NCBI RefSeq assembly: GCF_021729145.1
Contig: NZ_JAJSLW010000001.1
Location: forward strand, 434,001-498,000
Source: Membranihabitans maritimus
GTDB taxonomy: Bacteria; Bacteroidota; Bacteroidia; Chitinophagales; Saprospiraceae
DNA: 64,000 nt
Direction of reading: 5' to 3'
Each line of letters starts with the position of its first letter. Positions within the stretch are counted from its first letter, which is position 1. A program made the translations under genes and the position numbers. The notes beneath the pieces are model-generated. The model ran no database searches. It was not told where the DNA came from and saw nothing but the letters and a program-made list of their open reading frames with translations. Shown piece by piece: positions 1 through 10,272 of this stretch.

Positions 1-1307
1 CATATGTCTATTCTTTAATTATATATGACCTTTCATAAAACACAACCTATACCCATGAATCATTCAATAATTCATTTCGACACCCTCTATTTGTGGGCGC
101 ACACTTCCAGTTATTTATTTTATAGAGTTGTAAGCAATTCCTGATACTAATGTATAAAAAAAGTTAAAATATCTTTATAGAATAGTTAATAAATTTTAAA
201 ATAAATTTAATCCATGGTCAAAACATCCAACCATATAACTCGTTTAAAAATTATTAATTCTATATTAAACCACTTGGTATTAAACAACCAAAGAAGTAGA
301 TAATTTAATACTCTTACATTGATGCTTCCTGCCTAAAATCAACTTCCCTAATTTTGGAATTTTATTTCCAATTTTTTAATTAGAAGGATGATTGTATTTT
401 TCCATCAACACATAACATATTTACCAAAACAAAAAACCCTAACTAGTCTTAACAGACAAATCGACACATATTTTTTTTAAAACACTCCAGGAAATAATCA
501 TAGATAAAACAAATCAATTAATTTAAATAACACTATGATAAAAGATTAGAGGATTTAAATATTTAGAATAAAGAATACACAAGGGCATTATTATTTCCAA
601 CCTTCCTGATACCTAATGCCAGATTTTGAGCTATTTCACTATGTGGAGACCATAAATCAACAAGATATTAATCCAGATTGGGGTCAATATAGTTTTATAA
701 AAAAGGAAATTAGAAATGTAACGTACCACGGGTAGTTCCTAACAAAAGTCAAGTACGCAGGCAAATACAGCCATTCCCCATTAAGCCAGTTCCTGGGTGT
801 TTTTAGAAACGGAAATTTTTCAACTTTCTGAATTAACCAGATCAGATTGAAAAGGACATAAAAGGTCCGGAGATTCCAGTACAGGCAATTCCAAAGAGGA
901 GAAAAATTAAGTACGATGGCGTCCTGAATGGGCACCTACCAATGGTTCCAATGACATAGTCAGAGCTCCATGTGTTCTCAAAATAAGTGAAAATGTCTAA
1001 AATGGAATCAAATTCCGTATGAAGATTTTCCTCTGTGGGAACCCCTATATTGACATAGCTTGTGCATAAGGAAAGTTAGGAAGAATTGGTATCAAGTCCA
1101 TCTTAGATTTGAATCCAAAGCAATCGGTCGAAATACATTTATTCAAAGTTTTATGACAATGGACACAAGTCCACAATGGCTTGAGATGATAGAAACAAAA
1201 TTTCTGGCGGGGAATGCACTAGTTTACAGGGAAAAAAAATCTACCAAATAGGTTTTAAATTCCTTTTGAAATATTCTAAATGTATCAGTTTAGGTAAACA
1301 ATCCCAG
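1..1307. other. Gene-poor, AT-rich stretch
   Basis: No recognisable gene lies in the 1.3 kb before the 3' end of thrS. Only short open frames occur, the longest at 684-935 (minus, 83 codons) and 1060-1251 (plus, 63 codons). Neither matches a family I know, and neither is followed or preceded closely by a gene. Base composition is strongly A+T, especially 121-600. It may hold decayed coding sequence or regulatory DNA of a gene to the left of the window. Confidence 0.5.
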
Positions 1308-3245
1308 CTACGCACCGCGTTCTTTTTCCAAATCAAAGAATTCTATAAATTCCATTATTGTCATTGTTCCGATATCGCCTTTCCCCTGCATTCGAACAGA
1401 CACGGATCGATTTTCTTTTTCTGATTCTCCTACAATCAACATGATTGGAATTTTTTGTACTTCAGCCTCTCTGATTCTTTTCCCTATAGTTTCATTTCTG
1501 TTATCTACCTCACCAATTATCCCGGAAGAAGATAAAGCTTTTGATACTTCATCTGCATAATCATTAAATACTTGTGACACAGGTATAATAACATACTGTT
1601 CCGGAGACAGCCAAAGTGGAAATTTACCGGCGGTATGTTCAATTAAAATTGACATAAAACGCTCCATACTCCCGAATGGCGCACGATGTATCATTACAGG
1701 TCTGTATGCCTTATTATCTGCCCCAATATATTCGAGTTCAAATCTTTCGGGCAAATTGTAATCAACCTGGATAGTCCCTAATTGCCAGGATCTACCAATT
1801 GCATCTTTTACCATAAAATCCAACTTTGGACCATAGAATGCAGCTTCTCCAATTTCCTTTTTAGCTTTCATTCCTGCTTCTTCAGTGGCATCAATTATCG
1901 CTTGTTCCGCAGCATCCCAGTTTTCTTTGGTACCTAAATATTTTTCAGGTGTGCTGGGGTCTCTTAGGGAAATCTGGGCAGTAAAATCTTCAAAACCCAT
2001 TTTATCCAACACTACTTTCGTAAGATCCAAAACGTTGAGGAATTCATCTTTAAGTTGGTCTTTGGTGCAAAAGATATGAGCGTCATCCTGCGTAAAGCCC
2101 CGAACTCTGGACAATCCGTGGAGTTCTCCACTCTGCTCATATCTATATACTGTTCCAAACTCTGCAATTCGAATTGGTAATTCACGGTAAGAATGGGGCT
2201 TATTACCATAAATTTCACAATGGTGAGGGCAGTTCATAGGTTTGAGTAAAAACTCTTCATTCTCTTTGGGTGTCTGAATGGGTTGAAAACTGTCTTCACC
2301 GTATTTTGCATAGTGGCCTGATGTCACATATAAGTCCTTTTTTCCTATATGCGGTGTAATTACCATTTTATAGCCTCTTTTTTCCTGTTCTTTTTTAAGA
2401 AACTGCTGAAGTCTGTCACGAATCACCTGTCCTTTCGGCAGCCAGATCGGTAATCCTGCCCCCACACGGTCTGAAAACATAAATAGTTCAAGTTCCGCAC
2501 CCAGCTTTCTATGGTCTCTTTTTTTTGCTTCTTCAAGAAGTGCTAAATATTCTTTAAGCTCCTTTTGTTTGGGGAAACTGATTCCGTAAATCCGCGTCAA
2601 CATTTTGCGATTTTCGTCTCCCCTCCAATACGCTCCGGCCAGGCTCAAAAGCTTTACCGCTTTGATCATTCCCGTATTGGGAATATGCGGCCCCCTGCAA
2701 AGGTCAGTAAATTCTCCCTGTGTATAAAATGTAATCTCCCCATCCTTGAGATCCTGGAGTAATTCCAGCTTATACTCATCTCCTTTTTCTTCAAAATACG
2801 ATATTGCTTCCTTTTTGGAAACTTCCTTCCTCTCAAACTCACTTTTCTTCCGACCCAGATCAATCATTTTTTTCTCGATCTTATCCAGATCGGATGGATT
2901 CAATTGCCTGTCTCCCAGATCAATGTCATAATAAAATCCATTATCTATAGGGGGTCCAATTCCAAATTTAACCCCGGGATATAGCTCTTCAAGTGCTTCG
3001 GCCATCAAATGTGCGGAAGAATGCCAAAAAGTTGCCTTTCCTTCTTCATCACTCCAGGTATTAAGTAATATCTGTGCGTCTTCATCAATTGGCCGGTCTG
3101 CATCTCTGACTTCACCGTTAACTGTAATTGACAAAACATTTCTCGCTAATCCTTCACTAATAGATTTTGCAACCTCAATTCCTGAAATTCCTTTTTCGTA
3201 TTCGCGGATTGTTCCATCTGGAAATGTTAATTGGATCATATTCAC
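1308..3245 (-). CDS. thrS: Threonine--tRNA ligase
   Basis: Cytoplasmic class II aminoacyl-tRNA synthetase that charges tRNA-Thr with threonine. The 645 residues are full length. An N-terminal TGS domain (about 1-63) is followed by the editing domain with HSSAH near residue 75 and DLCRGPH near 182. The class II catalytic core carries the zinc-site segment NCPHHC, motif 2 around [18 protein letters not shown] and motif 3 around [11 protein letters not shown]. The anticodon-binding domain closes the protein. It stands alone on the minus strand, divergent from the outer-membrane protein at 3530. A Bacteroidota-type promoter sits 25-55 bases upstream of the start. An alternative ATG lies two codons in (MNM), and the choice hardly affects the protein. 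Confidence 0.97.
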   Translation of the reverse strand: MNMIQLTFPDGTIREYEKGISGIEVAKSISEGLARNVLSITVNGEVRDADRPIDEDAQILLNTWSDEEGKATFWHSSAHLMAEALEELYPGVKFGIGPPIDNGFYYDIDLGDRQLNPSDLDKIEKKMIDLGRKKSEFERKEVSKKEAISYFEEKGDEYKLELLQDLKDGEITFYTQGEFTDLCRGPHIPNTGMIKAVKLLSLAGAYWRGDENRKMLTRIYGISFPKQKELKEYLALLEEAKKRDHRKLGAELELFMFSDRVGAGLPIWLPKGQVIRDRLQQFLKKEQEKRGYKMVITPHIGKKDLYVTSGHYAKYGEDSFQPIQTPKENEEFLLKPMNCPHHCEIYGNKPHSYRELPIRIAEFGTVYRYEQSGELHGLSRVRGFTQDDAHIFCTKDQLKDEFLNVLDLTKVVLDKMGFEDFTAQISLRDPSTPEKYLGTKENWDAAEQAIIDATEEAGMKAKKEIGEAAFYGPKLDFMVKDAIGRSWQLGTIQVDYNLPERFELEYIGADNKAYRPVMIHRAPFGSMERFMSILIEHTAGKFPLWLSPEQYVIIPVSQVFNDYADEVSKALSSSGIIGEVDNRNETIGKRIREAEVQKIPIMLIVGESEKENRSVSVRMQGKGDIGTMTIMEFIEFFDLEKERGA

Positions 3246-3269
3246 TAATATCCTTTTATTTTAAGTACG

Positions 3270-3301
3270 CAAAAATAGGATTTGATTATCATATAATGAA
3301 A
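3270..3301 (-). promoter_or_regulatory. Predicted thrS promoter
   Basis: On the minus strand, TTTC (3298-3301) is followed after 20 bases by TATTTTTG (3270-3277). This fits the Bacteroidota vegetative pattern TTTG-N19-21-TAnnTTTG with one mismatch in the -33 box. It lies about 25 bases upstream of the thrS start, so the leader would be short and no attenuator is visible. Confidence 0.5.
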
Positions 3302-3529
3302 GTATTCACTCCGAATCACAAATCATAAACATTATTTAACCCAAAAGAAGGGGAAATTTTATGGTAAAAATGATTAGTACGACCTTTGTAATTATTGTAA
3401 TTCATGCCCAATAAATACAACTGCTACAACTCAAAAAGTTAAGATACCGTTAATTGTATGAATTTTTTTACAAAAAACAGCGTTCTCGTTAAACCAATTT
3501 ACAGTGTTTGCATCAGAGAAAGAAAACGA

Positions 3530-6316
3530 ATGATCTACAGACTAACCACTCTGACTGTTGCACTTTTGCTATTTTGCAGCCTGGCATTTTCTCAAAATAA
3601 TGGAAGCATTTCCGGAACCTTAATCACGGGGGACAATAATGAACCTCTACCCTTTGCCACTATTTCAGTCTATACAGCAATAGATACTGTTATTTTGGAT
3701 TATGCATTAAGCAATGATGATGGTTCTTTTGAAATTAAAAGACTTCCTTTTGATAAAGATCTCAGAATGATCATTTCATTCCTTGGATATGAACCGGTGA
3801 AAGAAGTTTTCCAACTTACAGAAGATATTCCAGACAAAAATTTTGAAACCATTATCCTGAAAACTTCGGCAAAAAGGCTTGATGAGGTGTTAATCGAAGC
3901 TGAGCGCCCTCCTGTAGTAATTAAAAAAGACACTGTGGAATTCAACGCTGGATCATTTCAAACAAGAGACGGAGCCACTGTAGAAGATTTGGTAAAAAAA
4001 CTACCTGGAGTAGTCGTTGACAACCAGGGCAATATAACCGTAGACGGCAGGGCCGTTAATAAAATCCGCGTTGACGGCAATGAATTTTTCGGTGGAGATC
4101 CACGTATTGCGCTTCGAAATCTAACCAGTGATATGATCGACAAGGTACAAATAAGTGACGACCGTGAAGAAGATCCCCAACAATTATTAGCAGATGATGA
4201 AGTTGGTAAGGTAATCAATTTAAAACTTAAAAAGGATGCTAAAATAAAGGCCTTTGGGAAAGCATATGCAGGAGCCGGCACCAAAGACCGCTTTGAAGTA
4301 GGTGGCATTCTCAATTCTTTTCGAGACACTTTCCAGGTAAGTTTATTAGGGTATTTCAACAACCTCAAAAAGACCAATTTATCAATGGAAGAAGTACTCA
4401 GTATGGGAGGATTTAATGACCGATGGGCTCGCGGAGGAGGAGATGGTGCTTTTTCAATAAACGGAATTGATTTTGGAGCAGGAGGAGAAGGATACCCCAG
4501 GTCACTTATGGGGGGAACTAATGTTAATGCGCAATTTGGAGAAGCCCGTTTAAATCTACAATATTTTTACTCTCAGAACCGCCTGGAAACAGAATCTCAA
4601 ACTTTTACAGAACAGAATATAACCAATGATTCAACATTTTACTACGAATCAAGCAATAGCGGGAATTCCAAATCCGATGGTCACAATATTGGTGGGGGAC
4701 TAAGGTGGGAACTAGATACCACTTCCCGGATAAACTTTAATGTCAACCTGAATTTTTCAAACGGACAAAACCCTAATACCAATGTTGAGTCATCGGCCTT
4801 TGAAGACCCTGATAACATTTTACAGTCTTTCACTACAGAAGAAGATCCGAAATCTTCAAATATGAGTTTTAGTTCCCGGTTATTTTATAATAAAGAACTT
4901 AATCCTGAAGGTCGGAATATATCCGTTAGAGGGTCCTTTTCGAGAAGCAACAATAACAATGACCTTCTTTCTAACTTCCAGCGATATTATTTTGAAAATG
5001 CAGCAGATTCAGCCGTATATTTTGACCAGCTTCGTACTCAATATACTAATAATCAATCTATGGATATCAGTTTTGATTACACTGAACCACTTTTTGAGAA
5101 TTTTTTCTTAGAGCTTTCAGGTGACTACGAACCAACAATAAGAAACAATAATATCACTACAGAACAGCAATTTGATAATCAAACAAATTGGGAATACGTT
5201 GACCTCCTTAGCAATGACTTTGAAAGAAATGAACAAGAGTATGAATTAGGTGCGGGCTTCCGATATCAAAAAGAGAAATTACAGATTTCTGCTAATTTAG
5301 ATTATCAAATACTTGATTATACCAACTCCTTCGGCAAAGAAATAGCTGATTTCACCGAAAGTTACAGATTCTTTAGCCCAAGGTTTAGGATAGTACTTGA
5401 TGGATGGAGATTTAGCTACAGGTACGACTTTGATGTCCCGGACATCAATCAATTACACCCGATTACAGATAACACCAACCCGTTGAATATTCGGGAAGGA
5501 AACCCGAATCTGCAACCTACAAAAGGACATGACATATATGTCTCTAAGTTCTCTTTTCAGGGAAAGTGGAGATACAATATGTTTTTGAGGGGTAGTGTAG
5601 AAAATAATCCAATAATAAATACTTCTTTTGTAGACAACAGTGGTGTAACGGTTCGAAGACCTATAAATTATGACGGAGATGCCACCTCTTTCTACGGTTC
5701 GGCTGGCCTTTCGCGAACCATGGATATTGAAGGACACAAAATCAATTCCGATTTACGGCTTTATTCGGGATTAAGTCGCAGTCCCTTCATGATTAATGGA
5801 CAGGATGGTCTCTCCAAAAATTCATATGTAGGTATGAATTTAAGATTTAATTATTCTTTCAAAGACATTATGGATTTTGCTCCCAGTTACAGTATTAATT
5901 TCAACAAGACCAGGTATGATGGAAATACCAATTACAGGAATGTAGATATTACCACGCATAATTTAGCAGGAAACTTTACCTTTCATTTGCCCTGGAATTT
6001 TGAATTTGTAAACGATATATCCTACCGGTATAATCCACAAGTAGCTCCGGGGTTTCAAAAAAGCACTGTTTTGTGGCATGCTGCCATTAATAAAAAAATA
6101 CTTGAAAGCAAAAAAGCTATAATCCGGTTGAGCGTATACGATCTATTAGATCAAAATATTTCTGTTTATCGGCATGTAAATTATAACTCTATTGTAGACC
6201 GTCAGCAACTTACCCTACGTCGTTATTTTATGCTGTCATTTATTTATGACTTTAGTCAGGGAAATAAAAACCCTATGGGTGATGACAGAAGGGGGTATCG
6301 TCGATGGAGGAGGTAA
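3530..6316 (+). CDS. TonB-receptor-like outer-membrane beta-barrel protein
   Basis: Predicted outer-membrane barrel of the type with a carboxypeptidase-regulatory-like N-terminal domain, a plug-like domain and an OMP_b-brl_3-like barrel. I start it at ATG 3530 because this gives a clean signal peptide (MIYRLTTLTVALLLFCSLAFSQ region) and 928 residues. The in-frame ATG at 3458 would add 24 residues before the signal. Residues about 25-110 form the beta-sandwich (GTLITGDNNEPLPFATISV). About 125-255 is plug-like (LPGVVVDNQGNITVDG, then NEFFGGDP). The rest is barrel, rich in Asn and aromatic residues. Substrate is unknown and no transport partner lies beside it. The tail is basic (DDRRGYRRWRR). 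One frame over, basic Gly/Arg codons run on to 6365, so a late frameshift cannot be excluded. Confidence 0.85.
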   Translation: MIYRLTTLTVALLLFCSLAFSQNNGSISGTLITGDNNEPLPFATISVYTAIDTVILDYALSNDDGSFEIKRLPFDKDLRMIISFLGYEPVKEVFQLTEDIPDKNFETIILKTSAKRLDEVLIEAERPPVVIKKDTVEFNAGSFQTRDGATVEDLVKKLPGVVVDNQGNITVDGRAVNKIRVDGNEFFGGDPRIALRNLTSDMIDKVQISDDREEDPQQLLADDEVGKVINLKLKKDAKIKAFGKAYAGAGTKDRFEVGGILNSFRDTFQVSLLGYFNNLKKTNLSMEEVLSMGGFNDRWARGGGDGAFSINGIDFGAGGEGYPRSLMGGTNVNAQFGEARLNLQYFYSQNRLETESQTFTEQNITNDSTFYYESSNSGNSKSDGHNIGGGLRWELDTTSRINFNVNLNFSNGQNPNTNVESSAFEDPDNILQSFTTEEDPKSSNMSFSSRLFYNKELNPEGRNISVRGSFSRSNNNNDLLSNFQRYYFENAADSAVYFDQLRTQYTNNQSMDISFDYTEPLFENFFLELSGDYEPTIRNNNITTEQQFDNQTNWEYVDLLSNDFERNEQEYELGAGFRYQKEKLQISANLDYQILDYTNSFGKEIADFTESYRFFSPRFRIVLDGWRFSYRYDFDVPDINQLHPITDNTNPLNIREGNPNLQPTKGHDIYVSKFSFQGKWRYNMFLRGSVENNPIINTSFVDNSGVTVRRPINYDGDATSFYGSAGLSRTMDIEGHKINSDLRLYSGLSRSPFMINGQDGLSKNSYVGMNLRFNYSFKDIMDFAPSYSINFNKTRYDGNTNYRNVDITTHNLAGNFTFHLPWNFEFVNDISYRYNPQVAPGFQKSTVLWHAAINKKILESKKAIIRLSVYDLLDQNISVYRHVNYNSIVDRQQLTLRRYFMLSFIYDFSQGNKNPMGDDRRGYRRWRR

Positions 6317-6398
6317 TAGAAAGAAAAAAAGTAACTATAGGGGCAGAGGCAAGCAACCATTATAAATATTTAACCAGGAATTTAAATCTCTGAATTAC

Positions 6399-6413
6399 AT
6401 AGCAACAAGCTAT
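6399..6413. repeat. Small inverted repeat after the barrel gene
   Basis: ATAGC and GCTAT flank a five-base loop, 83 bases after the stop at 6316. The stem is short and has no T-run, so it is only a weak terminator candidate. The rest of 6317-6752 shows no gene, only A+T-rich DNA and the promoter box at 6713. Confidence 0.25.
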
Positions 6414-6712
6414 TTAGGGTAAAAAATAGAAAATACAATATCAGAGTCTGGCTGCTGCAAAAAATTATTCGTATAATAATATTGTCATATATTTTTTTGC
6501 TCACATTAAGATTGGTTACGAAGGTTTTTTCCTTTATCAGATCTCCTATAATTATTCTCACTTTGGTGTATGCTCATTCAAAATTGGTATCCGGCATTTC
6601 GCAGGCCTAAAGTAGGATCCCATTAATTTACAACTGGAATAATCAGATTTCGGCCTTTCTGTATATAATTCAAATTAACCAACAATTCCATCGCTTATTC
6701 GTTATAAATAGC

Positions 6713-6720
6713 TAATTTTG
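6713..6720 (+). promoter_or_regulatory. Predicted -7 box for the U32 gene
   Basis: TAATTTTG matches the Bacteroidota -7 consensus TAnnTTTG. It lies 33 bases upstream of ATG 6753 and overlaps the in-frame GTG at 6720, which argues against that GTG as the start. No clear -33 TTTG is visible. Confidence 0.4.
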
Positions 6721-6752
6721 TGCTTTTTAAGCAAATAGATAAACAAATTGAC

Positions 6753-8009
6753 ATGAAGAAGTTGGAATTGATGGCACCTGCAGGAAATTTTGAAGCATTC
6801 ACCGCTGCGATCCAGGGAGGAGCAGACTCAATCTATTTTGGAATTGAACAACTGAATATGCGGGCGCGTGCTACCATGAACTTTACAATTGACGATCTCC
6901 CCGAAATATCAAATAGAGCAAAGAAAAACGATGTTCGAACCTATATTACACTAAACACTATCATCTATGACCATGACATAACCCTCATGAAGAAAATCGT
7001 GGATGAAGCCAAAAAAAATGATATTACCGCGATAATCGCATCTGATCAGGCAGTTATTTCTTACGCCAGCAGCCAGGGGATGGAAGTCCATATATCAACC
7101 CAACTAAATATTACCAATGCAGAAACTGTTCGCTTTTATTCTCATTTTGCTGATGTCATGGTTTTATCTCGAGAATTGAGTCTTACCCAAATAAAGAAAA
7201 TAGCTGACGAAGTAGAACGCGATCAAATTACCGGACCTTCCGGTGAGTTGGTTGAATTGGAATTATTCGGTCACGGTGCTCTTTGCATGGCTGTATCCGG
7301 TAAATGTTATTTGAGCTTACATACTTCCAATGCGTCTGCAAACAGGGGGGCTTGCGTCCAAAATTGTAGAAGGTCATATAAAGTCATTGACCTGGAGGAC
7401 GGCCATGAATTGGAAATCGACAATGAGTATATAATGTCCCCCAAAGATTTGTGCACAATAGACTTTTTGGACCAGGTTATTGAAGCAGGGGTAAAAGTAC
7501 TTAAAATTGAAGGACGGGGTAAAGCTGCTGATTACGTAAAAACGGTTGTATCGAATTACAGAGAAGCTATCGACAGTTATTACGACGGGACATATAACTC
7601 TGAAAAAACCGAAAAGTGGATGGAAAATATTAAGACTGTTTACAACCGTGGATTTTGGGCAGGGTATTATCTGGGGCAGGAATTAGGAGAATGGACCAAT
7701 GCACCGGGGTCAAAGGCTACACAGAAAAAAGTCTTTCTGGGTAGGGGGTCAAATTATTTCTCTAAAATAGGGGTAGCTGAATTTAAAATCGAAACACATA
7801 GCCTAAGAATAGGTGATAAGGTCTTGATCACAGGTCCTACGACTGGAGCCGTAGAAACCGAAATTACTGAAATGCACGGAGAAAATGGCCCGATTGAAAC
7901 TGCAAAAAAAGGACAATTATGCTCTTTTAAAGTGGAAGAAACGATACGTCCTTCCGATAAACTTTATAAACTAGTTCCAACTGAGGTAAAAGAGGAAGCC
8001 CATGTCTGA
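6753..8009 (+). CDS. U32 family protein (TrhP/YrrO-like tRNA hydroxylation candidate)
   Basis: Member of the peptidase U32 family, whose bacterial TrhP branch makes 5-hydroxyuridine at tRNA position 34 and whose UbiU/UbiV branch hydroxylates a quinone ring. The 418 residues begin at ATG 6753; an in-frame GTG at 6720 lies inside the likely -7 box. The TIM-barrel start MAPAGNFEAFTAAIQGGAD is typical. Cys178, Cys185, Cys201 and Cys234 (with Cys205 nearby) have spacing like the [4Fe-4S] ligands of UbiU. The signature region CMAVSGKCYLS is present. No protease motif is visible, so peptidase activity is doubtful. The next gene, a ferredoxin, overlaps by 8 bases and may supply electrons. TrhP-like function is inference from family and context. 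Confidence 0.85.
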   Translation: MKKLELMAPAGNFEAFTAAIQGGADSIYFGIEQLNMRARATMNFTIDDLPEISNRAKKNDVRTYITLNTIIYDHDITLMKKIVDEAKKNDITAIIASDQAVISYASSQGMEVHISTQLNITNAETVRFYSHFADVMVLSRELSLTQIKKIADEVERDQITGPSGELVELELFGHGALCMAVSGKCYLSLHTSNASANRGACVQNCRRSYKVIDLEDGHELEIDNEYIMSPKDLCTIDFLDQVIEAGVKVLKIEGRGKAADYVKTVVSNYREAIDSYYDGTYNSEKTEKWMENIKTVYNRGFWAGYYLGQELGEWTNAPGSKATQKKVFLGRGSNYFSKIGVAEFKIETHSLRIGDKVLITGPTTGAVETEITEMHGENGPIETAKKGQLCSFKVEETIRPSDKLYKLVPTEVKEEAHV

Positions 8010-8244
8010 CCCCAAGGGAAGGGTAACCGTAATCCATCAAAGGGATAAATGCATAGGTTGTCATTATTGTGTAGAATATGCTCCGGCACAATGGAGAATG
8101 TCTAAAAAAGATGGTAAAAGCGTTCTTCTCGGAAGCAAAGAGAAAAAAGGATTCTGGATTACTAGAATTCACGAATCAGATGTGGAAGAGAATAAAAAAG
8201 CCGCCAAGGCTTGTCCGGTAAATATCATCCAGGTTAGGGAATAA
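8002..8244 (+). CDS. Single-cluster [4Fe-4S] ferredoxin
   Basis: Small soluble electron carrier of 80 residues. Cys17, Cys20 and Cys23 (CIGCHYC) plus Cys71 in CPVNIIQV form one complete [4Fe-4S] site. The second-cluster cysteines of 8Fe ferredoxins are absent, and the usual CP after the first group is AP. The layout resembles monocluster ferredoxins such as that of Pyrococcus, with Cys instead of Asp at the second ligand. Its start overlaps the end of the U32 gene by 8 bases, which suggests translational coupling and a shared job, most simply feeding the U32 Fe-S enzyme. That partnership is inferred. Confidence 0.88.
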   Translation: MSDPKGRVTVIHQRDKCIGCHYCVEYAPAQWRMSKKDGKSVLLGSKEKKGFWITRIHESDVEENKKAAKACPVNIIQVRE

Positions 8245-8254
8245 TTTCAAATTT

Positions 8255-9409
8255 ATGTATAATAACCATTTTCTTCTTTTCCCTCCCGATTACGAATATC
8301 GCATTTATTACTGTAGAAGACTCTACACGATAATATTAATTTGTACCTTGTGTTTCTCTAACTTTGTAGCTAAAGCTCAGGCAACCCCACCCATAAAAAT
8401 AGGGATAGCAGGACTTTCCCACGACCATGTCAACTGGATATTTAATACTCAAAAAGAAAGACAATTTGTTATTTCCGGAATTGCAGAACCAAATCGGGCA
8501 TTGGCTAAAAAGTATTCAGAGCGTTACAACTTTCCAATGAGCCTGGTCTTTTCATCTTTAGAAGAAATGGTGGATAGCACCAAGCCAAGTGCCGTTACAG
8601 CTTTCGGTTCTATATACAGTCATTTAAATGTAGTGGAAATATGTGCACCGCGGGGAATCCATGTAATGGTGGAAAAGCCCCTGGCTGTCAATAAGAAGCA
8701 CGCTAATAAAATGAAAAAATTAGCGAAAAAGAACAATATACATTTAATTACTAATTTCGAAACAACTTGGTATGCCAGCAACCACAAAGCCTATCACACT
8801 ATAGTAGAACAAAAACAATACGGCCAAATACGAAAAATAATCGTCCGCGATGGTCATCGAGGCCCCAGGGAAATAGGATGTAGTGAAGAATTCCTTCAAT
8901 GGCTTACTGACCCTGTCCTTAATGGTGGTGGGGCAATTGTCGATTTTGGTTGTTATGGAGCAAATCTTGCTACCTGGTTCATGAAAAACGAAAAACCTAT
9001 TTCTGTAACCGCTTTAACCCAGCAAATGAAGCCGGAAATTTATCCCAATGTGGACGATGAAGCTACAATTTTACTTGAATATACTGGCGTACAGGTAATT
9101 ATCCAGGCTTCCTGGAATTGGCCTATAAGCAGGAAAGATATGGAGATATACGGAGAAAGGGGAGTCTTTATCGCACATAATAGCACGGATATTGAATTTG
9201 GAAATACATACCCTTTAGTCAAAAAAACACTTCCTGCAAGAGAACACCCAAATAGTAACCCCTTTAGTTATCTGACAGCTATCATCCGAGGGGATATAAA
9301 AATACATGATCTTGACTTGTCTTCGCTGGCCAATAATTTAATTGTTGTAGAAATCCTAGATGCCGCACGAAAAAGTGCTGCTACCGGAAAAAAGGTTTAT
9401 TTGAAATAG
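8255..9409 (+). CDS. Exported Gfo/Idh/MocA family oxidoreductase
   Basis: NAD(P)-dependent oxidoreductase or glycosidase-like protein with a Rossmann domain from about residue 45 (IKIGIAGLSHDHVNW) and the family motif MVEKPLAVN near residue 140. The C-terminal half is the alpha/beta substrate domain, with GGGAIVDFGCYGANLATW. A hydrophobic stretch ending near VAKAQA (about residue 42) suggests export. The region before it is long, so the true start is uncertain; 8255 is the only ATG. The gene follows the ferredoxin by 10 bases and may be cotranscribed with it. Substrate cannot be told; sugars are usual for the family. Confidence 0.8.
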   Translation: MYNNHFLLFPPDYEYRIYYCRRLYTIILICTLCFSNFVAKAQATPPIKIGIAGLSHDHVNWIFNTQKERQFVISGIAEPNRALAKKYSERYNFPMSLVFSSLEEMVDSTKPSAVTAFGSIYSHLNVVEICAPRGIHVMVEKPLAVNKKHANKMKKLAKKNNIHLITNFETTWYASNHKAYHTIVEQKQYGQIRKIIVRDGHRGPREIGCSEEFLQWLTDPVLNGGGAIVDFGCYGANLATWFMKNEKPISVTALTQQMKPEIYPNVDDEATILLEYTGVQVIIQASWNWPISRKDMEIYGERGVFIAHNSTDIEFGNTYPLVKKTLPAREHPNSNPFSYLTAIIRGDIKIHDLDLSSLANNLIVVEILDAARKSAATGKKVYLK

Positions 9410-9469
9410 CACAAAAATATAACTCACCAAATTCTCCAATTTATCACTGTAAATCACTATCTTAAGTAG

Positions 9470-10147
9470 ATGTTAAGAGTTTTAATAATAGGGGTTTTTT
9501 TATTAGCTGCATGCGAGAAAAATATTTCAACCGAAAGGCCTCCACACAAAGTGACCTTTCTAGCACTTGGCGATAGCTATACTCAGGGAACCAATCTAAA
9601 CCCAGAGGAAAGTTGGCCTTATCAATTGGCTCAGCACCTCCGAAACCGCAATATCAATGTTCAGGATCCCAACGTTATTGCCGGAGTCGGCTGGGCAACA
9701 AAAGAATTGATTAATGGGATCCAATCCCGAACCGAAGGATTGAACTATGAAATGATTTCTATATGTATCGGCGTTAACAACCAGTTTTTCCAATATGGAT
9801 TGGAGAATTACAGGGGAGATATTGCCCTTATTCTTGACCGGGCACTAGAATTGACATCAGGGAGGTCAGATAATGTATTTGTACTCTCCATTCCAGACTA
9901 TACGGTTACTCCGTTTGCTCAAACTTTTGACACAGCGTTAATTGCCAGTGAATTATTAGCGTACAACAGGATCAAAAAGGAAGAGTGTGAAAAACGAAAC
10001 ATATTTTTTATTGACATTCGAAAACTTTCGCGAGAGGTAGAAAACCGGCCGGAATTGTTGTTGGAAAACGGCCTGCAGCTTAGCGCCAAATCGTACAAAA
10101 GATGGGCAGAATACCTGGGTCCTATAGTAGCAAATTGGTATTATTAA
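9470..10147 (+). CDS. SGNH/GDSL-hydrolase-like lipoprotein without catalytic Asp/His
   Basis: Predicted lipoprotein of 225 residues, with lipobox LLAAC (Cys15). The SGNH fold is clear: block I FLALGDSYTQG (Ser36), a Gly-Trp block near 74, and block III IGVNNQ with Asn103. Block V should read DGLHPS, but here it is ENGLQLS (Asn200, Gln203), so both the catalytic Asp and His are replaced. The paralogue at 16530-17276 aligns throughout and keeps DGLHPS. This copy is therefore probably a binding or pseudo-enzyme form, or uses another mechanism. It stands 60 bases after the oxidoreductase gene. Confidence 0.85.
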   Translation: MLRVLIIGVFLLAACEKNISTERPPHKVTFLALGDSYTQGTNLNPEESWPYQLAQHLRNRNINVQDPNVIAGVGWATKELINGIQSRTEGLNYEMISICIGVNNQFFQYGLENYRGDIALILDRALELTSGRSDNVFVLSIPDYTVTPFAQTFDTALIASELLAYNRIKKEECEKRNIFFIDIRKLSREVENRPELLLENGLQLSAKSYKRWAEYLGPIVANWYY

Positions 10148-10272
10148 CTAAATAATTCATAATGGAATCTTTTGGTTTCATCCTTATATTTTGAATATCC
10201 CATTAAAAAGGTATTCAGATGGAATTTTTTTGTCTTTTTTCTGTTTTTAATATAGCATTAAATCCAATCGAC

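Noticed and set aside
684-1251. Small open frames on both strands, one minus stretch containing YFENTW, faintly like MULE-type transposases
   Set aside because: The likeness is a few residues, the frame breaks several times and no terminal repeats are visible. I cannot support a gene or element.
6753-8009. Annotation as a collagenase-like peptidase
   Set aside because: The U32 label is historical; visible Cys ligands fit an Fe-S hydroxylase better and no protease site is seen.
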